DNA of 64,000 bases, taken from contig CABMIB010000062.1 in NCBI GenBank assembly GCA_902386135.1, positions 18,323-82,322 of the forward strand, in the 5' to 3' direction. Positions 44,778 to 54,003 of this stretch are shown in pieces; the first letter of the stretch is position 1; each line of letters opens with the position of its first letter. A program made the position numbers and the translations under genes. A model generated the notes under the pieces. It saw only the letters and a program-made list of their open reading frames with translations, was not told where the DNA came from and did no database searches. The DNA is from an uncultured archaeon (GTDB lineage Archaea > Halobacteriota > Methanosarcinia > Methanosarcinales > Methanoperedenaceae).

Positions 44778-45838
44778 TTTTTGAAGGAAAAACAATTCTT
44801 GTAACGGGTGGAACAGGTTCCATGGGTAAAACTTTTGTGCGCCGGGTGTTGACCGGTGAGCTTGGGACACCGAAAAAGATTATCGTTTTTTCCAGGGATG
44901 AGGCTAAGCAGCATGATATGCGGATGTCATATCTGCATAAGCTGGTAGCCACCGATGAGGTGATTTACCGCAACTTCATGAACGCGCTCGAGTTCCGAAT
45001 CGGTGATGTGCGGGATTATTCATCTGTCTGTTCGGCTTTGAAAAATGTTGATATCGTGGTTAATGCAGCGGCGATGAAACAGGTTCCTACCTGCGAATAT
45101 TTTCCAACCGAGGCTGTTTTGACCAACTGTATTGGTGCTACCAATATCGTGCGCGCTATTGAAGAAAATAACTATCCCGTAGATACAGTTATATCCATAA
45201 GTACCGACAAGGCGTGCAAACCGGTGAATGTCATGGGGATGACAAAGTCTATTCAAGAAAGAATTATAACTTCAGCAAATATTCTGAATCCCAACACACG
45301 TTTTATCTGTGTCCGTTATGGCAATGTGCTGGCATCGCGTGGATCGGTTATTCCACTGTTTCATGAGCAGATCAAAAACGGAGGCCCGGTAACTGTTACG
45401 ATTCCTGAGATGACACGTTTCTTGCTAAGTCTGAATCAAGCGGTTGATACAGTATTTATAGCGTTGCGCGAAGCAAAACGTGGTGAAACTTACGTTCCGA
45501 TTGCGCCTGCTGCAACCATACTTAATATTGCCAAGGCTTTGATCGGTAAGCGCAGGATCGAGATAAAAGTTACTGGTATTCGACCTGGAGAGAAAATGCA
45601 CGAGATTATGGTTTCAGAGGAAGAGGCAAATCATTGCGTGAAGCGCGGTGAGTATTATGCTATTCGACCGATGTTGCCCGAGTTGTGCGATACCGAACAA
45701 GAACCTAACGCCTTGACAAAGGAATTCAGCTCGGCGGATACAGTGCTTGACTTGGAGGGCACTATCGCATTGCTGAGAAAACATCGCTTGATGATCGAAG
45801 ATGTGGATTTGTCGCAAGGCGGAGAACTGTTGCGGTAA
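44774..45838 (+). CDS. fnlA: UDP-GlcNAc 4,6-dehydratase/5-epimerase (FnlA/CapE/WbjB-like)
   Basis: Short cytoplasmic SDR of 354 residues: VTGGTGSMGKTFVRRVL, VFSRDEAKQHDMRM, NAAAMKQVP, ISTDKACKPVNVMGMTKS (the Met-x3-Lys catalytic variant typical of this group rather than Tyr-x3-Lys), and RYGNVLASRGSVIPLF. It lacks the N-terminal membrane part of WbpM (see 48614). It overlaps fnlB by 4 bp. Confidence 0.88.
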   Translation: MIFEGKTILVTGGTGSMGKTFVRRVLTGELGTPKKIIVFSRDEAKQHDMRMSYLHKLVATDEVIYRNFMNALEFRIGDVRDYSSVCSALKNVDIVVNAAAMKQVPTCEYFPTEAVLTNCIGATNIVRAIEENNYPVDTVISISTDKACKPVNVMGMTKSIQERIITSANILNPNTRFICVRYGNVLASRGSVIPLFHEQIKNGGPVTVTIPEMTRFLLSLNQAVDTVFIALREAKRGETYVPIAPAATILNIAKALIGKRRIEIKVTGIRPGEKMHEIMVSEEEANHCVKRGEYYAIRPMLPELCDTEQEPNALTKEFSSADTVLDLEGTIALLRKHRLMIEDVDLSQGGELLR

Positions 45839-45883
45839 CTATAATCAATATATTAAAATTATACAAATAAAAAGGAACAACCT

Positions 45884-47011
45884 ATGACTATAAAAGTTAT
45901 GACTATTGTAGGTACCCGCCCAGAGATTATAAAACTCAGCAGGGTTATGCACGAGCTAGATCAGCATACCAATCATATCCTTGTTCATTCCGGACAGAAT
46001 TATGACTATGAGCTTAATGAGATATTCTTCAAGCAGCTGGGGATCAGGAAACCTGATTATTTTCTGAACGCCGTCGGCGAAACTGTTGCGCAAACTATTG
46101 GGAATGTAATTGCAAAATCGGATGAAATAATGGAACTGGTCCAGCCGGATGCATTATTATTATACGGAGATACCAACAGCTGTCTTTCTGTGATCTCTGC
46201 AAAACGAAGAAAAATCCCAATTTTTCACATGGAGGCAGGGAACCGCTGTTTCGATCAGCGCGTACCAGAGGAAATAAATCGCAAAATCGTGGATCATTTA
46301 AGCGACATTAATATGCCGCTGACTGAACATGCACGCCGCTATCTTCTTGCCGAAGGTATAAAACCTGAAACGGTTATTAAAACAGGTTCTCCCATGAAAG
46401 AAGTACTGGGGCATTACCTGCCGAAGATAGATGCTTCGGATGTCCTTGAACGACTGCATGTGGAGCCACAGGGATATTTTGTCGTCAGTGCCCACCGTGA
46501 GGAAAATGTGGATTCAGATTCAAACTTTGGAGATTTTATTGATACGCTGAAGGCGATTGTTAAAAGGTATAACAAGACTATTATTGTTTCCACGCATCCA
46601 CGCACCAGAAAAAGAATGGAGAATCTGGGCGTCTGCAACTTGGATGATCGCATCTGCTTTTTAAAACCGCTAGGGTTTTTTGACTACGTGAAGTTGCAGA
46701 AGTATGCTTTCTGTGTAATCTCAGACAGTGGCACTATTACGGAAGAATCCTCCATATTGAATTTCCCATCTGTGACCATTCGTCAGGCACATGAACGCCC
46801 GGAGGGAATGGATGAAGGAACTCTAATTATGTGTGGACTTAAGAAGGAAAGGGTTATGGAATCTATAGATATCGTTACCTCCCATCATTCCAAGAGTTCC
46901 CGACAATTCAGGCTGGTCCAGGATTATGATACAGAAAATGTTTCGAAAAAGGTGCTACGCGTCATAATGAGCTATACTGATTATATTAATCGCACAGTAT
47001 GGTACAAATGA
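45884..47011 (+). CDS. fnlC: UDP-N-acetyl sugar 2-epimerase (FnlC/CapG/WecB-like)
   Basis: Non-hydrolysing type 2-epimerase of 375 residues: TIVGTRPEIIKLSRVM, VHSGQNYDYELN, HMEAGNRCFDQRVPEEINRKI, SAHREENVD, and SDSGTITEESSILNFPSVTIR. The NRCFDQRVPEE form is characteristic of the FnlC/WbjD branch. It completes UDP-L-FucNAc synthesis with the two preceding genes. Confidence 0.88.
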   Translation: MTIKVMTIVGTRPEIIKLSRVMHELDQHTNHILVHSGQNYDYELNEIFFKQLGIRKPDYFLNAVGETVAQTIGNVIAKSDEIMELVQPDALLLYGDTNSCLSVISAKRRKIPIFHMEAGNRCFDQRVPEEINRKIVDHLSDINMPLTEHARRYLLAEGIKPETVIKTGSPMKEVLGHYLPKIDASDVLERLHVEPQGYFVVSAHREENVDSDSNFGDFIDTLKAIVKRYNKTIIVSTHPRTRKRMENLGVCNLDDRICFLKPLGFFDYVKLQKYAFCVISDSGTITEESSILNFPSVTIRQAHERPEGMDEGTLIMCGLKKERVMESIDIVTSHHSKSSRQFRLVQDYDTENVSKKVLRVIMSYTDYINRTVWYK

Positions 47012-47035
47012 ATTGTTTTTCTATTGGAATTTGAC

Positions 47036-48022
47036 ATGTCTACTGTACTTATAACAGGTGCAAATGGTTTTATAGGGCAGCACATTGTTAAAAGATTACT
47101 ATCCAATAGTGTAAAGGTACACATTCTTGTCAGGAAACGGAAAGTGCAGTTTTCTGATGCGGTTGAAGTCTTTGAAGGGGATATATCTGACATCGATGCC
47201 GTAAAAAAAGCAATAGCAGGAGTGGACACTGTAATCCATCTGGCGGGCAAGGCTCATGATCTTTCAGGAAAGGATGAGGCAAAGGATTATTTTGCGGTAA
47301 ATGTAGAAGGAACAAGAAATTTTTTAGATTCTTGTAATAATTCTGAAGTCAAACATTTTATCTATTTTAGCAGTGTAAAAGCAATGACTGAGGAAAATGA
47401 AGATTTATTAGATGAATCTTTCATCCCAAAGCCAACAACCCCATACGGTAAAAGCAAACTTGCCGCTGAAAAGCTGGTTGCTGAATTTGGTGCAAGCTCC
47501 GGGATTAAAACGGCTTCATTGCGTTTATGTGCTGTTTATGGTCCTGGTAATAAAGGGAACGTCTACACTTTGATAGAAGCAATAGACTGGGGAAGATTTG
47601 TGCTGATGGGCCGCGGTGATAATTTGCGCAGCATGGTCTATGTGGGGAATGTCGTTGACGCCACACTTGCTGTTATCGAACGAAATAAATCATGCGCAGC
47701 GGTCTATATAGTGACGGATGGAATTGATTATACAGTAAAGGAATTATATGAGGTAATTGCGAAAGGATTAGGTAAGAGACCTTTGCCATTTTATATTCCG
47801 ATGAGTCTCGCAAAAGGACTCGGCTGGGCTTGAAGTATAGGAGGCGGTATTATTGGAAAGCCACTCCCATTTAATTCAGAAGTTCTGAAAAAACTTACCA
47901 GCTCCTCCACTTTCTCCTCCCGCAAAGTCCAGGAAGAGATTGGATTCAAGCCAAAATACGACCTTTATAATACAATTAATGAAACTATTGAGTGGTATAG
48001 GAGATCCAAATCGGAAATATGA
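47036..48022 (+). pseudogene. NAD-dependent sugar epimerase with in-frame TGA
   Basis: Extended SDR: VLITGANGFIGQHIVKRLL, HLAGKAHDLSG, YFSSVKAMTEENED and the YGKSKLAAEKL catalytic pair, like the WbjF/GnE-type UDP-GlcNAc 4-epimerases beside PglC-like transferases. The frame stops at TGA 47831-47833 (residue 266 from ATG 47036) but continues unchanged with GKPLPFNSEVLKKLT, FSSRKVQEEIGFKPKYD and a normal C-terminus, ending at 48020-48022 where it overlaps the next start as ATGA. A single GGA-to-TGA change would explain it. ATG 47036 is preferred over TTG 47024. Confidence 0.8.
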
Positions 48023-48585
48023 CCATAAAACGGTTATTTGATTTCATATCAGCTTCTTTATTATTATTCGTAATGCTGCCTATAATTCTATTCATATCCC
48101 TTCTTATAAAATCAACATCCTCCGGCCCCATATTCTATATCTCAGACAGGGTTGGAGTTAAAAACAGCATCTTTAAAATGTATAAATTCCGTACAATGAT
48201 AGTAGGCACTCCTCCGGTTGCAACTCATTTATTAACAGATCCCGACCGGTATTTGACCCCAATTGGCGGATTCTTAAGAAAAACAAGCCTCGATGAACTG
48301 CCCCAGCTTTTTAATATTATCAGGGGTGATATGAGTTTTGTAGGACCAAGACCTGCATTATATAATCAATATGATCTAATCGAACTTCGGACTAAAAAAG
48401 ATGTACATAGACTTATTCCTGGTTTGACTGGCTGGGCGCAGATAAATGGCAGGGATGAACTTTGTATACCTGTAAAAGTAGATTTTGATGAATATTATTT
48501 AAAGCATCAGTGCATTTTATTAGATCTCAAGATATTGTGTAAAACTATTTCCAAGGTGGTAAAAGCTGAAGGCGTTAAACACTGA
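48019..48585 (+). CDS. initiating phosphoglycosyltransferase, PglC/WcaJ catalytic type
   Basis: A 188-residue monotopic phosphoglycosyltransferase: one N-terminal re-entrant helix (about 5-30), DRVGVKNSIFKMYKFRTM, RKTSLDELPQLFNIIRGDMSFVGPRP with the Asp-Glu catalytic pair, and a closing GLTGWAQINGRD. It is the minimal PglC-like form without WbaP membrane helices. It should place a sugar phosphate on a polyprenyl/dolichyl phosphate to begin the repeat unit. It is coupled by ATGA to the epimerase frame. Confidence 0.88.
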   Translation: MTIKRLFDFISASLLLFVMLPIILFISLLIKSTSSGPIFYISDRVGVKNSIFKMYKFRTMIVGTPPVATHLLTDPDRYLTPIGGFLRKTSLDELPQLFNIIRGDMSFVGPRPALYNQYDLIELRTKKDVHRLIPGLTGWAQINGRDELCIPVKVDFDEYYLKHQCILLDLKILCKTISKVVKAEGVKH

Positions 48586-48613
48586 GAGTATTATAAGCAT
48601 TGCAAGATCTTTA

Positions 48614-50488
48614 ATGGAGGTTATAAAGCCTGCACGTTTAATAGTTGGGCTTCTAAAAGTACTCACCAAAAAGACACTTCTAAGAAGAACCTTATTCTAC
48701 CTAACTTTCGATTCTCTTCTCATCGCCCTCTCCATGTATGGAGCTTTTTATTTGCGTTTTGAAGGTATAATTCCAGAGAATTTGATTAAAGGCATGATTA
48801 TTTTTATATTGATTGCTCTTTTAGTCAAAATACCAATGCTGCATTATGAAGGATTATATAAAGTAAGCTGGTCTTATGTTGGCATCAGGGAGCTTTTGTC
48901 TCTGGCGAAAAGTCTATTCTTTGGCACCTTTTTTTTCGGAACCCTTCTTTTCATCTTCAGAACATACCCACTCATTGCTGCTTTTCCAAGGTCTATTTTG
49001 ATTATCGATTTCATGTTAACTTTTATTTTTCTAGGATACTTTAGGTGCGGCAAAAGAATTTATCTCCAATACATCAGGAGAGTACCGACAAATGGTGAGA
49101 GAGTCCTGATAATAGGAGCAGGAAATACAGGCGAGCAGATCGTCAGAGGAATGCTAACTTCTAAGGCTTACTTTCCGGTGGGTTTTCTGGATGATGACCG
49201 TGGGAAAATCGGATCAACCATCCATGGCATCAGAGTGCTGGGCAAACGCGAAGAAATATCAATCATTGTAAAAGAGTATGACGTTGAGAGTATTCTGATC
49301 TCTATGCCTTCTGCGCCTCCCAGAGTTATAAGGGAAACTTTTGATCTTGGGAGAGCCGCGGGAATAAAGACGATAAAAATTGTCCCGGGTTTGCGAGAGA
49401 TAATTTCTGGAAAGATTACCCTTGCCGATGTTAAAGATGTCGAACTTGAAGACCTTTTAGGAAGGGAGCAGGTAGAGATTGATACGGAAGCTATAGAAAG
49501 CTATCTGAATGGGAAAAATATCCTGGTCACGGGGGCAAGTGGCTCAATAGGCTCTGAGCTGTGCAAACAGATTTTAAAATTTAACCCGAAGATTTTAGTG
49601 GCATTAGACCAGGATGAGACCGGGCTTTTTTGGCTAAAGCGGGAAATAGCGGACTCTCGTATTTTACCTGTTGTTGGGAACATAAGAGATGCCTGTAAAA
49701 TAGATAATCTCTTTTTTGAATTCAAACCACATGTTGTTTTTCATGCTGCAGCTTATAAGCACGTACCTGTCATGGAAGAACATCCGGATGAGGCGGTAAA
49801 AAATAATGTTTTCGGAACTCAAGTAGTTGGAGAGGCCTCTATAAAATGCGGGGCCAGTAAGTTTATTTTAATATCTACCGACAAAGCTGTAAGTCCTACA
49901 TCTGTGATGGGTACTACTAAAAGGTTAGCAGAAAAAGTCATAGTGGAATTAAATAAGAGAAATTGCACCACATTTGCCGCAGTAAGATTCGGAAACGTTC
50001 TTGGAAGCAGGGGCAGTGTAATACCCATTTTCAAAGAGCAAATAATGAAGGGGGGACCGGTTGAAGTCACCCATCCGGAGGTAAAAAGGTACTTCATGGT
50101 GACGTCAGAAGCGGTCCTGCTGACACTTCAGGCCGGAGCAATGGCAGAGGGTGGGGAGGTTTTTGTGCTGGATATGGGGGAGCCTCTGAAAATAGTAGAA
50201 CTTGCAAGGGGGATGATACAGTTATCCGGCTTTGAACCTGACCGGGATATTCCCATAGTTTTCACGGGTCTCAGGCGCGGAGAAAAACTTTATGAAGACC
50301 TGTTGACCGCGGAGGAAGGAACAGATTCAACCTGTCACAAGAAAATTTTTAAAGCCAGATTAAATCCTGGGAACAATGGGCTTTTGGAAGATCTGAGTAA
50401 ATTGAAGGAACTGTGTGAGGAGAGAAAGAGCGAGGAAATAATATCCCTTATGTGCAGAATGATTCCCACATACAAGCCTGCAAGATAG
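48614..50488 (+). CDS. wbpM: membrane NDP-sugar 4,6-dehydratase, WbpM/CapD/PglF type
   Basis: A 624-residue protein: four N-terminal membrane helices (about 25-145), a first Rossmann domain with IIGAGNTGEQIVRGML, then the catalytic SDR with VTGASGSIGSELCKQIL near residue 302, HAAAYKHVPVMEEHP, ISTDKAVSPTSVMGTTKR and RFGNVLGSRGSVIPIF. It makes UDP-4-keto-6-deoxy-GlcNAc. In bacteria WbpM commonly closes an O-antigen locus next to the initiating transferase, as here. Confidence 0.9.
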   Translation: MEVIKPARLIVGLLKVLTKKTLLRRTLFYLTFDSLLIALSMYGAFYLRFEGIIPENLIKGMIIFILIALLVKIPMLHYEGLYKVSWSYVGIRELLSLAKSLFFGTFFFGTLLFIFRTYPLIAAFPRSILIIDFMLTFIFLGYFRCGKRIYLQYIRRVPTNGERVLIIGAGNTGEQIVRGMLTSKAYFPVGFLDDDRGKIGSTIHGIRVLGKREEISIIVKEYDVESILISMPSAPPRVIRETFDLGRAAGIKTIKIVPGLREIISGKITLADVKDVELEDLLGREQVEIDTEAIESYLNGKNILVTGASGSIGSELCKQILKFNPKILVALDQDETGLFWLKREIADSRILPVVGNIRDACKIDNLFFEFKPHVVFHAAAYKHVPVMEEHPDEAVKNNVFGTQVVGEASIKCGASKFILISTDKAVSPTSVMGTTKRLAEKVIVELNKRNCTTFAAVRFGNVLGSRGSVIPIFKEQIMKGGPVEVTHPEVKRYFMVTSEAVLLTLQAGAMAEGGEVFVLDMGEPLKIVELARGMIQLSGFEPDRDIPIVFTGLRRGEKLYEDLLTAEEGTDSTCHKKIFKARLNPGNNGLLEDLSKLKELCEERKSEEIISLMCRMIPTYKPAR

Positions 50489-50570
50489 CTGGTTTTGGAA
50501 TTCAGTACAGTTTCTCGGAGTTGAATAGCATGAAAAACTTTAAAAGCATAACCAGTAAGGAAAGAATTAC

Positions 50571-52592
50571 ATGGGCAATATGCAGTTTTCAGTAATGAAA
50601 GCGAAATTTTCAGATATATTGATATGTAGTGTACTATTTCTCTTTTCTTTCTTTATCACATTATATTATCCCAATGTTTTTCTTGGGATTATAATCCTGT
50701 TATCTTTTGGATTCATCGTTCATACGAATTTTATCAAGCCCCAAACCCACTCAATTACAGAACACATCATAGCAAGCATTGGCATCGGGCTTTTAACTGT
50801 AAGTCTCCTGATGGCATCTTTACTTTATTTAAATAAAATACAGATGTTCAAAGAGATATTATTGCTGCTTTTTTTATTGTTCCTCACTATTTCTTTCATC
50901 AGGCGGAAAACAAGTGATTTTAAGGGATATAATTTTAACAGGGAAGATATAATCCCCTGGGTCATCGTTATCCTTTTCTTTTTTGTTTCAGTCGTATTAA
51001 GGCACGCTGATTTCAGGTTTCCCGACGAATATATGTACCTGAACAAGCTCGGAGGTATCACTTCCGGGGGGTATATCAGCGATTACGCCCAGAGCAGGTA
51101 TTTTTTCTTCTATTCATACTCTGCAATAATAGGTTTCGCAGCACCCACTTTCAGGTCCGCAGAGATAATTTCGTTGTTTTTTATGGCATTGTCTTTAATT
51201 CCCACTTATCTCCTCGGAAAGGAATTATTCGGCAAGGATACCGGGTATATTTCAGCTCTATTTCTGGCGTTCAATCCATCTTTCATTTTCTATTCGATCA
51301 GGTTGCTATCGGACATACCATTGATATTTCTTATAACATCATTCCTATATTTTTTTTATAAGTGGTACGCAGGTAAAAATAAAATCGATTTTTTTATTAG
51401 CTTCATATTTCTTATGATTGCCGCTCTCGTTAAGCTGCATGGTGTTATTTTTCTTGGGATAGGCGCTTTATATATGTTATTGACCTTAAACTCTAAAAAT
51501 TTTAAGAAAAATATAATATTTCTGTTTCTTCTCATTGGCACACTGCATTTATTTTTAACAATCTGGGATTATGGCGGCTTATACTTGATGTTGAAGTGGT
51601 TTTTTTCAAACATAACTGATTTAAGGACCGATATTATCTGGGTTGGGTATAAAATGTACATAACATTTTTAAGTCCTGATCTATACTCAATGCCCTTTGT
51701 TGTACTATTTTTCCTAGGTATAGCAGTAACTTTAAAAGAGCCATTCTATAAAAAATTGTTCCTGCTAATGCCGGTGGGAGTTTATATTTTGTTCATATCC
51801 CTCGCGAGCAGGGATTTTGGCATGGGGGTCCGGAATTTCTTTGAAGTTGTACCTTTGATGTCCATAGTAGCAGCATATGGAACTGTGCACCGTGAGCAGC
51901 CGTACAGAAGTATATTCTGGATTTTACTATGTCTCTACCTGGCAGTCCTGGCTGTAATGGTCGTATATGCCCCAAGGTTTCCGCATTTGAATTTTATAAT
52001 GCCGGATATACCTCTATGGATCCGGGCATTGACTTTTGGTGCGGCATTTATGGTCACATTTTTGATGGTTTATAACCGGGGAGAAGGAAAATGGCATAGA
52101 GTAACGTACCTGGTTATTTCTTTGGTCGTCGTTTCCTCACTTCTCAACGCCAACTTTTTTATAAATATGCAGGATGGGTATCCGGATCGTTCAAAGAGTG
52201 GAATAATAGAAGCCGGAGAATGGTTATCTGAAAACACTCCATCAAATGCCAGAATCCAGTCAAATACATGGGAATTGTCGTTCTGGCTCGATACAAACAT
52301 TAAATCAAAACCGGGGATGCGCTATCCGGAATCGACTTTTTTGAGCTACTATGTTAACAGGACCACCTATGCACCGCCTTCTAATGAAGAACTTCTATTT
52401 GAAAGGGTAAAAGACAAAGAGGTAGATTATATCGTTCTGTTCACAGATCCGCTCCTTACCATAAATCCCGATGCAGAGACATATGCATATTTACAAAAAT
52501 ATATAAACCAGACTCCAAATGGAACAGAATTAATTCATACAGGGCAGAGCGGGAATCAGAGATTGTTATTCGAGGTTTACAAAGTGGTTTAG
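50571..52592 (+). CDS. PMT/ArnT-like GT-C membrane glycosyltransferase
   Basis: A 673-residue polytopic protein with about twelve membrane segments. The first outside loop has FRFPDEYMYLNKLGG, the Asp-Glu pair of GT-C enzymes, and a soluble C-terminal part after residue 510 includes GEWLSENTPSNA, common in archaeal PMT-2-like proteins. It uses a lipid-phosphate sugar outside the cell to modify protein or glycan. It is 5 bp from the next flippase gene. Confidence 0.8.
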   Translation: MGNMQFSVMKAKFSDILICSVLFLFSFFITLYYPNVFLGIIILLSFGFIVHTNFIKPQTHSITEHIIASIGIGLLTVSLLMASLLYLNKIQMFKEILLLLFLLFLTISFIRRKTSDFKGYNFNREDIIPWVIVILFFFVSVVLRHADFRFPDEYMYLNKLGGITSGGYISDYAQSRYFFFYSYSAIIGFAAPTFRSAEIISLFFMALSLIPTYLLGKELFGKDTGYISALFLAFNPSFIFYSIRLLSDIPLIFLITSFLYFFYKWYAGKNKIDFFISFIFLMIAALVKLHGVIFLGIGALYMLLTLNSKNFKKNIIFLFLLIGTLHLFLTIWDYGGLYLMLKWFFSNITDLRTDIIWVGYKMYITFLSPDLYSMPFVVLFFLGIAVTLKEPFYKKLFLLMPVGVYILFISLASRDFGMGVRNFFEVVPLMSIVAAYGTVHREQPYRSIFWILLCLYLAVLAVMVVYAPRFPHLNFIMPDIPLWIRALTFGAAFMVTFLMVYNRGEGKWHRVTYLVISLVVVSSLLNANFFINMQDGYPDRSKSGIIEAGEWLSENTPSNARIQSNTWELSFWLDTNIKSKPGMRYPESTFLSYYVNRTTYAPPSNEELLFERVKDKEVDYIVLFTDPLLTINPDAETYAYLQKYINQTPNGTELIHTGQSGNQRLLFEVYKVV

Positions 52593-52596
52593 AACT

Positions 52597-54003
52597 ATGT
52601 ACATAAAAATTATAAAAAACATAGGCGCCCTGGCGTTGGGAGAGTTAGTCACCAGGATATTGGGTCTGGTGCTTGTAATTTACCTGGCAAGGTATTTAGG
52701 GGAGACAGGGTTCGGCAGGTATTCTTTTGCCTTCGCTTTTACCAGTCTTTTCATAGTGATCACAGACCTTGGCATGAATACTGTTATTATAAGAGACATA
52801 GCGAGAGAGAAAACACTGGCCGGGAGATACATAGGCAACATTCTCGTTTTGAGGTGTCTTCTATCGCTGATATCATTCTTTTTGATAGCAGTCGTGATCA
52901 ACCTGATGGACTACCCGGGTGAAACAAGGCTGGCAGTATACATAGTCGGGATTTACACGATTACGACCTCATTTTCACAGCTCACAAGGTCGGTCTTCAG
53001 GGCCTTTGAAAAAATGGAGTACGAGGCGCTGCTGAACATAATGGAGAGACTCATATTCGTTTCTCTGGGCATATTGGTTTTAGTCCTTGGATACGGATTG
53101 ATCGAAGTTGTTTCAGTATTCCTGATAGCAGGTGCGGTCAATATCTTAATGAGTTTTCACCTGACAAAAAGAAAGTTTGCAGTTCCGAAACTTGAGGCGG
53201 ACTGGAAGCTCTGGAAGTATCTGATCCAGGAGGGGCTTCCATTCGGCATCGCATTTATTTTCATAAACATATACATAAAGGTAGATACGGTCATACTCTC
53301 TTCCATGAAAGGAGATGCTGTTGTTGGGTGGTACAACGCGGCGTACCAGATACCGCTGGCAATATCCCTTGTTTCCTATGCCATGATGGAATCTATTTTC
53401 CCGATGTTCTCAAGGCTCGGGAACTCAAGAGAGGAACTGACCCTCGCATACGAAAAGACATTCAAGTTCCTATCAATGCTAATTATCCCGGTGGCGGCAG
53501 GCATCACCCTTCTGTCAGGCAAAATAATATTTATCTTATATGGTAGGGGATATGAAAATTCCATCACCGTCCTCCAGATTTTAATATGGCTCACTGTCTT
53601 TGAGTTTCTTGGATATCTTCTTTATATAACCTTATCCTCGATCAACAGACAAAAAATGAACATTCTTACAACCGGGACATGCGCTGTCCTGAATATCACG
53701 CTGAACCTGATCCTGATACCTCAATTCAGTCTAATAGGGGCTGGAGTCGCGAAGATAATAACTTATGTCGCTTTTTTCTTCCTGAACTTCTATTTTGTAT
53801 CAAAATACGTGTGCAGGGTCTCCATCTATAGAGCCATAAACAGACCTGTTATCGCAAGTCTGGCAATGGGGGTTGTTTTATATTTTATGAAGGACCTGAA
53901 CATTTTCGTCCTCGTCATCCTTGCAGGATTATTCTACATGGCGTTTCTATATCTGATAAAGGGTTTCTCAAAGGAAGACCTGAAACTTATCTACAACCCG
54001 TAA
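52597..54003 (+). CDS. second polysaccharide flippase, COG2244
   Basis: A 468-residue membrane protein with fourteen predicted helices; the N-terminal part has YLARYLGETGFGRYSFAFAFTS and DLGMNTVIIRDIAREK, typical of archaeal and bacterial Wzx/MVF exporters. It is more G+C-rich than the flippase at 17287 and of a different subgroup. It ends 13 bp inside the convergent GT4 gene. Confidence 0.85.
   Translation: MYIKIIKNIGALALGELVTRILGLVLVIYLARYLGETGFGRYSFAFAFTSLFIVITDLGMNTVIIRDIAREKTLAGRYIGNILVLRCLLSLISFFLIAVVINLMDYPGETRLAVYIVGIYTITTSFSQLTRSVFRAFEKMEYEALLNIMERLIFVSLGILVLVLGYGLIEVVSVFLIAGAVNILMSFHLTKRKFAVPKLEADWKLWKYLIQEGLPFGIAFIFINIYIKVDTVILSSMKGDAVVGWYNAAYQIPLAISLVSYAMMESIFPMFSRLGNSREELTLAYEKTFKFLSMLIIPVAAGITLLSGKIIFILYGRGYENSITVLQILIWLTVFEFLGYLLYITLSSINRQKMNILTTGTCAVLNITLNLILIPQFSLIGAGVAKIITYVAFFFLNFYFVSKYVCRVSIYRAINRPVIASLAMGVVLYFMKDLNIFVLVILAGLFYMAFLYLIKGFSKEDLKLIYNP

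Noticed and set aside
47831..47833. TGA read as selenocysteine
   Set aside because: No Cys-like or redox context at this place in the epimerase family, and no SECIS-like hairpin seen nearby; a nonsense change or error is simpler.
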